From Acinetobacter geminorum (GTDB lineage Bacteria; Pseudomonadota; Gammaproteobacteria; Pseudomonadales; Moraxellaceae), in the NCBI RefSeq assembly GCF_013009345.1, contig NZ_JABELE010000006.1:62001-126000 (forward strand): a DNA stretch of 64,000 nt, given 5' to 3'. The notes under the pieces were generated by a model. That model saw only the letters and a program-made list of their open reading frames with translations, was not told the DNA's origin and did not search any database. The number at the start of each line of letters is the position of its first letter. The stretch's first letter is position 1. Of the stretch, positions 26,485 to 35,709 are shown piece by piece. The translations under genes and the position numbers were made by a program.

Positions 26485-26511
26485 AAAGCCAGACTATAAG
26501 TAGCTGGCTTT
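26485..26511 (-). terminator. Terminator of the second LysE-family gene
   Basis: Arms AAAGCCAG and CTGGCTTT (8 bp, 11-nt loop) are followed by AUUUUUU in the minus-strand RNA, about 30 bp past the stop codon. Confidence 0.75.
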
Positions 26512-26542
26512 GGATTTTGTAGATATTTTAATTAAAGAATAA

Positions 26543-27166
26543 TCATTTGAAGAAAATTAATTTTAAACCCAATAAAGTCACAATACTTCCAGCAACTCGA
26601 TCCACCCCTGTTTTTGCTTTTAAGTACATTTTTCGAGGCTTCTCTGAAGATAACAGCATCGCAACACATGAATACCAACCAGCATCAATCATAAAACAAA
26701 TCACTGGCAATGCGACATAGTAATAATTTGGGATTTCTTTTGGCAGCAAAGCAGTAAACACACTTGCTAGTACGACTGCAATTTTCGGGTTACTTAACTG
26801 CGTAATAAGGCCATAACGATATGCTTGTTTATAGGTCATTTTTGATTTGCCATCATTCTCCATGGCAATTGGTTCTTTGGCATGTTTAATAATTTTAAAA
26901 GCCAGCCAAAGCAAATATAGCCCACCGCCAATTTTTAAAATTAAATAAGCAGAAGGTACTGCTAATAAAACTGCTTGTAATCCCATAACAGCTAATAGCC
27001 CAAAAAGCGCTGCGCCCGTCCCTGTTCCCAATGCTGTAAACAAACCGTGTTTACGTGATTTAGAAATTGAATTTTGCGCTACATAAATAAAGCTTGGCCC
27101 AGGGCTTATTGCTCCAAGCATCAATGCCATCGCAATTGAAAAAAGAGGAATAAGGGACTCAAACAT
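26543..27166 (-). CDS. LysE/RhtB-family exporter
   Basis: A 207-aa inner-membrane protein with six hydrophobic segments and the signature GAISPGPSFIYVAQNSIS. It is a second, divergent member of the family in this window. The substrate is unknown. It is transcribed away from the TetR-MFS-HlyD cluster, and the shared 178-bp gap carries a TetR-type operator, so co-regulation is possible but not shown. Confidence 0.85.
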   Translation of the reverse strand: MFESLIPLFSIAMALMLGAISPGPSFIYVAQNSISKSRKHGLFTALGTGTGAALFGLLAVMGLQAVLLAVPSAYLILKIGGGLYLLWLAFKIIKHAKEPIAMENDGKSKMTYKQAYRYGLITQLSNPKIAVVLASVFTALLPKEIPNYYYVALPVICFMIDAGWYSCVAMLLSSEKPRKMYLKAKTGVDRVAGSIVTLLGLKLIFFK

Positions 27167-27289
27167 TGTATTGACCTAGCATCACGCAATTGCGCGGTAT
27201 TCTAACAGCTTTTTATGACGCATATAAAAATGCAGAAAATTTATATGATAAAAATTGAATTTTCATGTTTTTACAATTTATATCTTCAA

Positions 27290-27309
27290 AACGGACAAAA
27301 ATGTCCGTT
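27290..27309. promoter_or_regulatory. Candidate TetR-family operator
   Basis: Arms AACGGACA (27290-27297) and TGTCCGTT (27302-27309) are perfect inverted repeats around AAAA, 36 bp before the TetR-type start. Such short-spaced palindromes next to the gene are typical for autoregulating TetR repressors. A TATAAC sequence just downstream could be the -10 element. Confidence 0.65.
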
Positions 27310-27344
27310 AAATATATAACCTTTAGAACTCCCCAACCGATGAT

Positions 27345-27914
27345 ATGAGTAAACGTCAAAAAATTGCTGCTCATAATCGAGATGAATTACTCAATGCAGC
27401 CGAAGAATGTTTTCGTATTCATGGCATTAATGTCCCCTTACAAGTTGTGATTGACCATGCTGATGTAGGCAGAGCAACGTTCTACCGTAACTTTTGCGAC
27501 CGCAAAGCTTTAATTAGTGCGCTTTTAGAACGTGCGATTACACAGCTAGAGCAAAAAGCTGCTCATTTTCAACAATTCGAGGATGGTTTATTTCGTTTGA
27601 TTGAGGGACATATTGCACAACTTCCTAAACTTGCAATTTTGCAAGATTTTTGGAGAGTAATTGATCGACAAGATCCAATTATGTTAAAAATTTATGAACG
27701 GCGAAATAATGCACTTAACCCACTGATTGAAAATGCGATAGAACAAAAACTGTGCCGAGCTGATTTCACTGCCAATGACTATGCAATGGTCACTGCAATG
27801 TTAGGTTCTTCATTTCAAGGACATGAGCCAGAAGAACAGACTCGCTTAGCAAAACGAGCAATTGAATTACTATTTCATGGTATTCAAATACAAAAAATTC
27901 GAGGGATAGAATGA
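27345..27914 (+). CDS. TetR/AcrR-family transcriptional regulator
   Basis: A 189-aa regulator with an N-terminal helix-turn-helix (NRDELLNAAEECFRIHGI, then VVIDHADVGRATFYRNFCDR) and a helical ligand-binding half. It overlaps the MFS gene by the ATGA junction, so it is co-transcribed with the pump it presumably represses. The inducer is unknown. Confidence 0.88.
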   Translation: MSKRQKIAAHNRDELLNAAEECFRIHGINVPLQVVIDHADVGRATFYRNFCDRKALISALLERAITQLEQKAAHFQQFEDGLFRLIEGHIAQLPKLAILQDFWRVIDRQDPIMLKIYERRNNALNPLIENAIEQKLCRADFTANDYAMVTAMLGSSFQGHEPEEQTRLAKRAIELLFHGIQIQKIRGIE

Positions 27915-29554
27915 GTAAAACGCCTCGTTATTTGGAAACACCACCCGACTGGACGCCAGAAGAGCAACCGACTCTACCTGGTTCACCAGCAGCTATTGCT
28001 CACTCTGTACCTAAACGATTTATTTACTTTTTTATTGGTTTATTTATCGCTCTTTCGGCAAGCTTAAGTAATGGTTTTATTACGGCAAATTTACCTTTAA
28101 TTCAAGGTGAGTATGGACTAACCCCTTCCGAAGCTGCTTGGCTACCTGCTGCATATGTCATGGCAAATGTCAGCTCAAACTTAATTTTATTTAAGGCCCG
28201 TCAACAGTATGGCTTGAGAGTATTTTCAGAAATAGGGCTAGTGATTTTTATTGCGGTTCTTGTTTTGCATATTTTTGTACATACCTATGAAATGGCCCTA
28301 TTTGCGCGGGTTGTAGCTGGTTTAGCTGGTGCGCCATTAAGCTCACTAGGTATGTATTACACCATGCAAGCTTTTAAAAAAGCAGATATGGCAAAAGGAA
28401 TATATATTGCGTTTGGTTTTCAGCAATTAGGTGTTCCCCTCGCCTGGATTATTTCTCCATTTCTTGTAAATACAGACAGTTGGTCTGTTCTATATACGTT
28501 TGAGCTCGGCTTAGCACTTTGTTGTTTAGCCATGGTTGTTTCATTGAAATTACCACGTAGCTTAAGAATTTATGTTTTTGAGAAGCAAGATTTCTTTACC
28601 TTTGCCTTATTGGCCCCAGGTTTTGCCTGTTTATGTATTGTGCTCACGCAAGGCCCAATTCTCTGGTGGTTTAATAGTGAATGGCTTGCTTACGTCTTAA
28701 TTGCAGGTTTTAGCTTAGTTGTTTTGGGTTTGCTCTATGAGCACTATCGCGCCAATCCATTAATTATGACACGCTGGTTGGGTGCCGCTTCGACCCTACG
28801 CTTCATTTTTGGTGCCTTTGCCATTCGTCTTTTAATGTCAGAACAAAGCTATGCAGCTGTTAATTTCCTAAAAACTATGGGAATGGGGCCTGATCAGTTT
28901 GTTCCACTCTATGTTGTCATATTGGTGGGGATTTTAAGCGGAACACTATTTAGTGCTCTAACTTTCTCACGCGAACGAATTATCTTCCACTTACTTTTTG
29001 CAGAATTTTTAATTCTGGTCGCTTGTGGTCTAGATTATCACTTAACTAGTGATGTTCGACCTATGAACTTCTTTGCAAGTCAGTTCTTAGTCGGTTTCGC
29101 AGGGGGATTATTTATTGGGCCGTTACTGCTTATTGGCTTTGCACAAACTTTAGCAAAAGGTCCTTCCTATGTAGTGACTTTTATTGTCTTGTTCTCTGCA
29201 ACCCAAACCTTCGGTGGTCTTGTCGGGTCTTCATTCTTCTCGACCTATCAACAACACCGCACTCAAAACTATCAAGTCGAGATCATAAAAGATTTAGAAC
29301 AAGCCGACCCGTTGGTTGCTCAAAGGCTTTCTACCTATCAGCGTAGTGCAGCCATCACAACAAATGACCCAGCATTACAAACAGCTCAATCCATGCGTTC
29401 ACTTAATCAAGTGGTCACTCGTGAAGCCCAAGTACGTGCCTACAATGATGTGATTGCATTAAACGGTATTTTTGCCGTCGCCTTACTCTTGTGGGGGGGA
29501 TTTAATATTGCACGTAGTAAATATCTACAGCGTAGAGGAATTAGCCGTCCTTAA
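27911..29554 (+). CDS. MFS multidrug efflux transporter, EmrB/DHA2-like
   Basis: A 547-aa protein with a cytosolic 35-residue head and about 14 hydrophobic segments, consistent with the DHA2 (EmrB/QacA) group of proton antiporters. The early segment NGFITANLPLIQGEYGL and the linked HlyD-type gene support a three-part pump with an outer-membrane channel encoded elsewhere. The gene order (MFS before HlyD) is the reverse of E. coli emrAB. The substrates are unknown. Confidence 0.82.
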   Translation: MSKTPRYLETPPDWTPEEQPTLPGSPAAIAHSVPKRFIYFFIGLFIALSASLSNGFITANLPLIQGEYGLTPSEAAWLPAAYVMANVSSNLILFKARQQYGLRVFSEIGLVIFIAVLVLHIFVHTYEMALFARVVAGLAGAPLSSLGMYYTMQAFKKADMAKGIYIAFGFQQLGVPLAWIISPFLVNTDSWSVLYTFELGLALCCLAMVVSLKLPRSLRIYVFEKQDFFTFALLAPGFACLCIVLTQGPILWWFNSEWLAYVLIAGFSLVVLGLLYEHYRANPLIMTRWLGAASTLRFIFGAFAIRLLMSEQSYAAVNFLKTMGMGPDQFVPLYVVILVGILSGTLFSALTFSRERIIFHLLFAEFLILVACGLDYHLTSDVRPMNFFASQFLVGFAGGLFIGPLLLIGFAQTLAKGPSYVVTFIVLFSATQTFGGLVGSSFFSTYQQHRTQNYQVEIIKDLEQADPLVAQRLSTYQRSAAITTNDPALQTAQSMRSLNQVVTREAQVRAYNDVIALNGIFAVALLLWGGFNIARSKYLQRRGISRP

Positions 29555-29594
29555 TGGCTTTCGTTTTTGGTGAAATAGAAATTGAGATTAATAT

Positions 29595-30704
29595 ATGTCA
29601 GATGATCAAAATAAACCGGACCAAACGCCTGTTCAGGCACCTGCCAACGAGCCTGCACCTGCAAGTAAACTAATTCCCACAAAACGCTCAACTCTATTCT
29701 GGATGTTAGGTGTTCTTATTATCGGTATTTTAGTAATTTTATGGGCATGGAGAATCGGACCTTTCGCAACGAATGTTCAGCAAACTGACAATAGTTATGT
29801 TAAAGGTAAAACAACGATTTTATCGTCACAAATAAATGGCTACGTGAAAGATGTATTAGTTAAGGACTTTGACCACGTAAAAAAGGGCCAAGTGTTAATG
29901 CATATCGATGCAACTACTTACGACCAAAAAGTAGCTCAAGCAGCTTCTGGAGTTGAACAAGCTAAAAATACTTTAGCCAATCAAACTCAGTCTATTGCTC
30001 AAAAACAAGCTGATATTGTGGCTGCACAAGCAAAAGTTGAACAAGTTAAAGCTCAATATGAACTTTCTTTAGCACAGCTTAGACGCTATCAACAGTTAGG
30101 AAATAGTGGAGCAGCTTCTAAAGCTGAGCAAGATAAAGCCGCAGCAGATGCTGAAAATAACCTTGCAGCACTGAAGCAGGCAGAAGCCAATGTTCTAGTT
30201 GCCAAAGAAGCACTTAAAACAGCACAAGTGGCAGAAGCAGGTTTAGAAGCACAAGTTTCCAGTGCTAAAGCACAACTAGATCAGGCACAAACTACCAAAG
30301 ACTATAGCGTTATTGTTGCTCCAATGGATGGGCAACTTGGCGAGGTGAACCCTCGTGTTGGGCAATACGTGGCAGCAGGGTCACAATTACTCTATCTGAT
30401 TCCACAACAAACTTGGGTGATTGCCAACTTTAAAGAAACCCAAATTGCCAATATGCGAATTGGCCAGAAAGCATGGTTCACAGTCGATGCCATGAAACAT
30501 AAAAAATTTACAGGACATGTTGAACAGATTTCGCCTGCTGCGGGTTCTGAGTTCAGTGTGTTAAAACCTGACAATGCAACAGGAAACTTTACCAAAGTGG
30601 TTCAAAGAATTGCCGTACGCATTACCATTGATCCAAATCAGGAAGGAATGGAACACTTACGCCCTGGCATGTCAGTAATTACTTCTGTCGATACAAATTC
30701 GTAA
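29595..30704 (+). CDS. HlyD/EmrA-family membrane fusion protein
   Basis: A 369-aa periplasmic adaptor with one transmembrane helix (about 33-55). The first lipoyl half (SSQINGYVKDVLVKDFDHVK), a long Ala/Gln/Lys coiled coil (120-235), the second lipoyl half (VIVAPMDGQLGEVNPRVGQY) and a beta-barrel with the EmrA-type NFTKVVQRIAVRI follow in order. It starts 40 bp after the MFS gene. It would connect that transporter to a TolC-like channel. Confidence 0.88.
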   Translation: MSDDQNKPDQTPVQAPANEPAPASKLIPTKRSTLFWMLGVLIIGILVILWAWRIGPFATNVQQTDNSYVKGKTTILSSQINGYVKDVLVKDFDHVKKGQVLMHIDATTYDQKVAQAASGVEQAKNTLANQTQSIAQKQADIVAAQAKVEQVKAQYELSLAQLRRYQQLGNSGAASKAEQDKAAADAENNLAALKQAEANVLVAKEALKTAQVAEAGLEAQVSSAKAQLDQAQTTKDYSVIVAPMDGQLGEVNPRVGQYVAAGSQLLYLIPQQTWVIANFKETQIANMRIGQKAWFTVDAMKHKKFTGHVEQISPAAGSEFSVLKPDNATGNFTKVVQRIAVRITIDPNQEGMEHLRPGMSVITSVDTNS

Positions 30705-30739
30705 ACAGCTTTTTAAAGCTCTATTTAAAAAGCTACAAT

Positions 30740-31648
30740 GTGATCAATCATTATTTTTCTCAATTTCTAATGTTTGATCACATTGCCCAACCTGTTTCCT
30801 ATCAGCACATTGAACTCCCCTCTTTAGTTCATCTCGACATTAAGCGTTTAGATTTAGTTCATCCTCAAATTTCGGGCAATAAGTTTTATAAATTAAAATA
30901 CAATTTGCTTGCCGCAAAACAACAAGGTTTATCGAGCATTTTGACTTTTGGTGGCGCTTATTCCAACCATATTGCCGCGACTGCCTATGCCGCTCATCTT
31001 TTTGGCTTAAAAAGTATAGGAATTATTCGTGGTGAAGAGTTAGCTGACAAACCTCTGAATCCAACCCTAGCAAAAGCTCAAAGCTTAGGAATGCATCTAC
31101 TTTTTGTCTCACGCAATGAATATCGCTTACGAGATGATGCAAACTATCTTCAACAATTAGATCATCAATTTCCTAAAACTTTCATTATTCCCGAAGGCGG
31201 AACCAATGAATTGGCTGTTCAAGGTTGTCAGGAAATTCTCAGCCAAAGCGATTTAAATCAATATGATGTGATTTGCTGTGCAGTTGGAACGGGTGGAACG
31301 ATTTCGGGTCTTATTGAAAGGAGTTCAGCCGATCAGAAAGTCTTAGGATTTTCAGCATTAAAAGGCAACTTTCTACAACAAGATATTCAGCAATGGACCA
31401 AAAAACAGAATTGGTCGCTGACAGATTCATACTGCTGTGGCGGATATGCGAAAACTTCACCTGATTTATTGGCATTTATAGAAAATTTTGAAGAGCAACA
31501 TACCGTACCACTTGAACCGATCTATACGGGAAAGATGATGTTCGGTCTGTTTGATCTTATAAAGAATAATTACTTTCCTGAAGGAACTCGCATTCTGGCA
31601 ATTCATTCTGGTGGTTTACAGGCAGATATAAGAAATAAATCACATTAA
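30740..31648 (+). CDS. PLP-dependent ACC deaminase/D-cysteine desulfhydrase family protein
   Basis: A 302-aa fold-type II PLP enzyme. The PLP lysine sits in SGNKFYKLKYN, and FGGAYSNHIAATAYAA and the glycine loop AVGTGGTISG bind cofactor and substrate. The family includes ACC deaminase and D-cysteine desulfhydrase; which activity applies is not clear. The longest frame starts at GTG 30740, but ATG 30770 (MFDHIAQ) is an alternative, and neither has a good ribosome-binding site. Confidence 0.78.
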   Translation: MINHYFSQFLMFDHIAQPVSYQHIELPSLVHLDIKRLDLVHPQISGNKFYKLKYNLLAAKQQGLSSILTFGGAYSNHIAATAYAAHLFGLKSIGIIRGEELADKPLNPTLAKAQSLGMHLLFVSRNEYRLRDDANYLQQLDHQFPKTFIIPEGGTNELAVQGCQEILSQSDLNQYDVICCAVGTGGTISGLIERSSADQKVLGFSALKGNFLQQDIQQWTKKQNWSLTDSYCCGGYAKTSPDLLAFIENFEEQHTVPLEPIYTGKMMFGLFDLIKNNYFPEGTRILAIHSGGLQADIRNKSH

Positions 31649-31769
31649 TAACTGACTATCTTTTAGGTCGTATTGTTCACTACCGTGGTAAATGTCTTTA
31701 GCATGACTAAGGCTCGGCATGGTAGTATATGCCCCTTTTTAAATTTTCACGATTAATCGAGAATCTCTT

Positions 31770-32969
31770 ATGTCTAACAGTCATGTTGATGTCATTGTCT
31801 TAGGTGCAGGTGCTTCTGGACTCATGTTGGCTGCACATGCTGCTAAACGCGGACGCTCGGTTTTAATTTTAGAAAAAGCCAATAAAATTGGTAAAAAGAT
31901 TTTAATGTCAGGTGGAGGTAAGTGTAACTTTACCAACCTATATATAGAGCCTGACAACTATATTTCTCATAATCCACACTTCGTCATTTCTGCTCTATCA
32001 CGTTATAGCAACTGGGACTTTATTGGACTGGTATGTGATTATGGCATTGCCTATGAAGAACGAAAACACGGGCAATTATTCACGCTAAACGGCGCTAAAG
32101 AAATTTTAGAGATGCTAGTGAGTGAATGTGATAAAACTAATAACGTTAATATCCAAACTCAATGTGAAGCTGTACAAATTGATCCATTAGAAAAAGGCGG
32201 TTTTACTGTACACACAAATCAAGGCCGATTTAGCTGTGAGTCATTAGTGGTTGCTACAGGTGGTTTATCCATTCCAACTTTGGGTGGTTCTGGATTTGGC
32301 TATGAACTGGCACAAAAGTTTGGACATCAGGTTTTACCAACTCGTGCAGGGTTAGTCCCATTTACCTTTTCAGATCATATTAAAGAAGTCACTACACGCC
32401 TAAGTGGCAATGCTTTAGATGTGACTCTAAGTAACTCGAAAAATAGTTTTACTGAAGCATTATTGTTTACGCATCGCGGCTTGAGTGGACCAAGTTCCCT
32501 ACAGCTTTCAAACTATTGGAATACTGGTGAAAGTTTTAAAATTAACTTTTTCCCAAGCCAAGATTTAGCAACTTATTTAAAAGATAAAAAGAAAGCACAA
32601 CCTAAAGTTCTATTACGCACCCTTCTTAGTGAGTTTACTGCGAAAAGTATTATCCAAGAGCTACAACAACTTATATGGTCAGAGCAGAGCGAAACAGCGA
32701 TTGGTAATATCAGTGATGTACAGCTAGATCATATTGCCGAACAGTTACACGGCTTTACTGTCAAACCATCAGGTACAGAAGGATATCGTACTGCCGAAGT
32801 TACTTTAGGTGGAATTGATACAACCGAAGTATCTTCCAAAACCATGGAAAGTAAAAAGCAAAAAGGATTGTTTTTTATTGGCGAAGTACTTGATGTAACT
32901 GGCCATTTAGGAGGCTATAACTTCCAATGGGCTTGGTCTTCCGCTTATGCAGCAGCACAATACGTTTAA
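31770..32969 (+). CDS. YhiN/HI0933-family NAD(P)/FAD-dependent oxidoreductase
   Basis: A 399-aa flavoprotein. The N-terminal Rossmann motif is VIVLGAGASGLMLAAHAAKR with a downstream acidic ILEKA. KILMSGGGKCNFTN is diagnostic for the HI0933/YhiN family, and FFIGEVLDVTGHLGGYN near the C-terminus closes the FAD site. The reaction is not established for this family. It is transcribed alone after a 121-bp gap. Confidence 0.85.
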   Translation: MSNSHVDVIVLGAGASGLMLAAHAAKRGRSVLILEKANKIGKKILMSGGGKCNFTNLYIEPDNYISHNPHFVISALSRYSNWDFIGLVCDYGIAYEERKHGQLFTLNGAKEILEMLVSECDKTNNVNIQTQCEAVQIDPLEKGGFTVHTNQGRFSCESLVVATGGLSIPTLGGSGFGYELAQKFGHQVLPTRAGLVPFTFSDHIKEVTTRLSGNALDVTLSNSKNSFTEALLFTHRGLSGPSSLQLSNYWNTGESFKINFFPSQDLATYLKDKKKAQPKVLLRTLLSEFTAKSIIQELQQLIWSEQSETAIGNISDVQLDHIAEQLHGFTVKPSGTEGYRTAEVTLGGIDTTEVSSKTMESKKQKGLFFIGEVLDVTGHLGGYNFQWAWSSAYAAAQYV

Positions 32970-32981
32970 ATGATGAATAAG

Positions 32982-33152
32982 CTAATTTGACGCTTTCGAA
33001 TCATTTGACGATTTTTCAGAATTACGCGTATGAGTTGTTGCCTGTTTTGATGAATTAGATTTGTTAAATACAAACTTATAAGCACTTGCTAAAAAACCTA
33101 CGGTAATTCCCGCAATGACAATCGGTGCTAAAAAACGACCTGGTTTCTTCAT
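32982..33152 (-). CDS. Small membrane protein, 56 aa
   Basis: Reading the minus strand gives a 56-residue frame beginning MKKPGRFLAPIVIAGITVGF, with one hydrophobic helix at about residues 8-28 and a Ser/Asn/Lys-rich tail ending DSKASN. GAGGA lies 7 nt before ATG 33152. It is bounded upstream by the terminator of the channel-like gene, so it would need its own promoter in the 33153-33193 stretch or read-through. No family recognised. Confidence 0.6.
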   Translation of the reverse strand: MKKPGRFLAPIVIAGITVGFLASAYKFVFNKSNSSKQATTHTRNSEKSSNDSKASN

Positions 33153-33193
33153 CGTATTTTCCTCACTTATTTCTTTTTATAATGGCCCAAAAA

Positions 33194-33227
33194 AAGTTCG
33201 ACCACTCAATATAGAGTGGTCGAACTT
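33194..33227 (-). terminator. Terminator of the channel-like gene
   Basis: A perfect 14-bp stem (33194-33207 with 33214-33227) around a 6-nt loop, followed by a U-run in the minus-strand RNA. It lies 54 bp beyond the stop codon at 33282. Confidence 0.88.
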
Positions 33228-33281
33228 ATCACAAAAATCAAAGATTTTTTGTACGGTTTATCTGAAAATTAGTTTTACTTA

Positions 33282-34964
33282 CTAAATTTCGTCATTTTCT
33301 CCAGTAGATCCAAACGGCTTGTTTACTGGTGGTTCTGTTGGATTTACTTGTGCAGAATCAGCAGGTTTCGCATCAGATGAAACTGTTGACGGTGACGTTG
33401 TAGTCGTTGGTGCAACTGTAGATGTTGACGAACTAGTAGTCGCAGATGGACTAGCCGTAGTAGAAGGTGGTTGGTACAGAGGATTTGGTTCATTCGCTTC
33501 TTTTTTAGCTTTATCTAACAAATCACTCAACAGTCTTTCTGCTGGTTGGCGACCACCTAAACCAAATGCAAGAGCGAAAGCAACTGCAACTGCGCCTAGA
33601 GTCAAACCAAATGCAAGATTAACGATTGAATCTGCAATACCCATCGCTCTTAAACCAAGTGCAAGTACGAGACCAATAATTAACACACGAACTAAACTAC
33701 CTAACCAACGCGAGCTATTATATTCGCCACGTTGAACCACGTTCGCCACAACATTGGCAAGCCAGAAACCAATAACCAAGATTACAGCGCCCAATAGAAT
33801 GTTTGCACCGAAATGGATAAACATTGCGATTAGACCACTAATTTGATCGAAACCAAGACGATCCGCAGCTTCAGAAACTGCAAATAGCATAGTAAAGAAT
33901 ACAATTAGCCAGCCAACTGCATTAGAAACTTTAGTTTGACCTAAAAAGCGTTGTACATCTAACTTTGCAGGAATTTCATCAACACCTGTACCTGCAATTA
34001 ATTCAGCAACTAAGCGGCCAACAAAACGAGAAACAATATAAGCAACCAGTAGAATTAAACCAGCAGCAATAATGTTTGGAATCGCCTGCAAGATTTCATT
34101 AAGCATTGCTGTTGCTGGCTGAGAAATTGTCTCAATGCCTAAAGCTTCAAACGCTACAATCAATGTTGTAATAATGATGATTGCGAAAACAAATGAACCT
34201 AAGAATTTGCCTACGTTAGAACTCTTAAAAAGACCAATTTTTTCAGCTTGAGCCTGAACACCTAAGCTATTTACTAAACCTTCAACAATACCGCGTACAA
34301 TTTTTGCCAAGATATAACCAACAAAAACGATAACGCCAGCAATAAAGATATTAGGTAAGAAGGCTACTGCTTCATTTACCATATTCTGAACTGGAATCAG
34401 TAAGCCTGTTAATCCTAATATTGAAAGAACAATTGGAAGGAAAAGTAACAATACAAGCCAGTAAAGAATCTCACCGATATTTTGGCTAATTCCACCTACA
34501 CCAACTTCTGTACTGAGCTTATCGTCAAGTTGGGTTCTGGATAAAACATTGGTAACCCCTGCTCGCACCAGTCGAGCAACGATCCAACCAATAAAACCCA
34601 CCACCACAGCAGCAATAATATTTGGAATATAGACGAGTACCTGATTCACCATATTGCTGAACGGGCCACTTACTCCACTAATGTTAAGTACATTAAGAGC
34701 TGCGACAACCGCTAAGATTAAAATAAACCAGAATATGACTTTTGAAATCAGGCCTTCTATATTTGGGGCTCGACCAGTGGCTGAAGATAGTTTGGCATTG
34801 GTATTTACTTTTTGTAGAAGCTTTTTCACACCTGCCGCTACTAATAAAGCAATTATCCAACCCACTAATAAGATCACTATTGCAGCCAGAATTGGATGAA
34901 ACTGATCCCAGTAATACATTGCATCAAATTGAGCGCCGCGAGGCCCATCAAAAAATTCATTCAT
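33282..34964 (-). CDS. Mechanosensitive ion channel family protein with five conserved TM-helix repeats (CmpX-like)
   Basis: A 560-aa inner-membrane protein built from five copies of a helix repeat, for example FHPILAAIVILLVGWIIALL, IPNIIAAVVVGFIGWIVARL, LPNIFIAGVIVFVGYILAKI and IPNIIAAGLILLVAYIVSRF, each ending in a basic patch. The last region has LAFGLGGRQPAERLL, similar to MscS-type pore ends. The final 75 residues are Pro/Ser/Thr-rich and presumably disordered. Pseudomonas CmpX and related stress-responsive channel proteins have this design. Gating or substrate is not shown. Confidence 0.75.
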   Translation of the reverse strand: MNEFFDGPRGAQFDAMYYWDQFHPILAAIVILLVGWIIALLVAAGVKKLLQKVNTNAKLSSATGRAPNIEGLISKVIFWFILILAVVAALNVLNISGVSGPFSNMVNQVLVYIPNIIAAVVVGFIGWIVARLVRAGVTNVLSRTQLDDKLSTEVGVGGISQNIGEILYWLVLLLFLPIVLSILGLTGLLIPVQNMVNEAVAFLPNIFIAGVIVFVGYILAKIVRGIVEGLVNSLGVQAQAEKIGLFKSSNVGKFLGSFVFAIIIITTLIVAFEALGIETISQPATAMLNEILQAIPNIIAAGLILLVAYIVSRFVGRLVAELIAGTGVDEIPAKLDVQRFLGQTKVSNAVGWLIVFFTMLFAVSEAADRLGFDQISGLIAMFIHFGANILLGAVILVIGFWLANVVANVVQRGEYNSSRWLGSLVRVLIIGLVLALGLRAMGIADSIVNLAFGLTLGAVAVAFALAFGLGGRQPAERLLSDLLDKAKKEANEPNPLYQPPSTTASPSATTSSSTSTVAPTTTTSPSTVSSDAKPADSAQVNPTEPPVNKPFGSTGENDEI

Positions 34965-35131
34965 ATTGTTATGTCCTCAATTGTTCTGTTCTTTTCAGTG
35001 TTATCTCTAGGAAACACCATTCGTTGTAAAAAATGACGATGAATGCGGTCTATCTCACATTATGTTTTGAATATTTTCTAATCAACACACTTCTGCATAA
35101 ATACAACAAATTGATGCAAAAGGTTGCAAAA

Positions 35132-35159
35132 AAGCCTTCAGGTCTTCACCTAAAGGCTT
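35132..35159 (-). terminator. Terminator of the 75-aa membrane protein gene
   Basis: Arms 35132-35142 and 35149-35159 form an 11-bp stem (one G-U in the minus RNA) and are followed by UUUUUUG. It lies 37 bp past the stop codon. Confidence 0.75.
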
Positions 35160-35195
35160 GATATCAAGATATACTGGTTAAATTATTACCTCGTT

Positions 35196-35423
35196 TTAAC
35201 CTATATAGGTCTTTAAATTAGAGGCATTTGAAATGACATGTGGCACAGGCTCATGTTGCATAGCTCCTTCTTGTTTAGGCACGTTGCTATGATCAGCTAT
35301 CATATAAACTACAAGGGCAAGAAGAAAAAGCCCAACAATAATTAAGATATAAACTGGCAATCTTCTTTTTTTCGCAGTTTCTTCAGGACTCGTCACATGA
35401 GGTGGTTTTGAAAAATCATGCAT
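35196..35423 (-). CDS. Small membrane protein, 75 aa
   Basis: A 75-residue protein with a charged N-terminus (ETAKKRRLP), a single transmembrane helix VYILIIVGLFLLALVVYMI, and a short polar outside tail. GAGGGG lies upstream of the ATG and a terminator downstream, which supports a real monocistronic gene. No family recognised. Confidence 0.6.
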   Translation of the reverse strand: MHDFSKPPHVTSPEETAKKRRLPVYILIIVGLFLLALVVYMIADHSNVPKQEGAMQHEPVPHVISNASNLKTYIG

Positions 35424-35672
35424 CTTCTTTCCCCTCTTCTATTATCATTAACTTATACTCATCATAGCAATTTGCTTTGTTGCATTGTGTGAAAAAGCAT
35501 TATGCGAAGGTGTCTGTGATTGCAAAACTCTACTTTTAAAATAATAAAAATAGTATAAAATTTAGGCAAAAATATTTAGCCATTTAAAAATAATGACGAG
35601 TTATGCTCGAGCTTCTTTAATGTTCTATTTGTAATACAATATGTTTTAGCGCTTACTTTTTATAAAATAGGC

Positions 35673-35678
35673 TATAAT
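35673..35678 (+). promoter_or_regulatory. Possible -10 element of the 140-aa gene
   Basis: The consensus TATAAT lies 32 bp before the ATG at 35710, inside a short GGCT...AGCC inverted repeat. No convincing -35 hexamer is seen at normal spacing. Confidence 0.35.
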
Positions 35679-35709
35679 AAGCCCCCTTGTTTTAAAGCTG
35701 CTCTATTTT

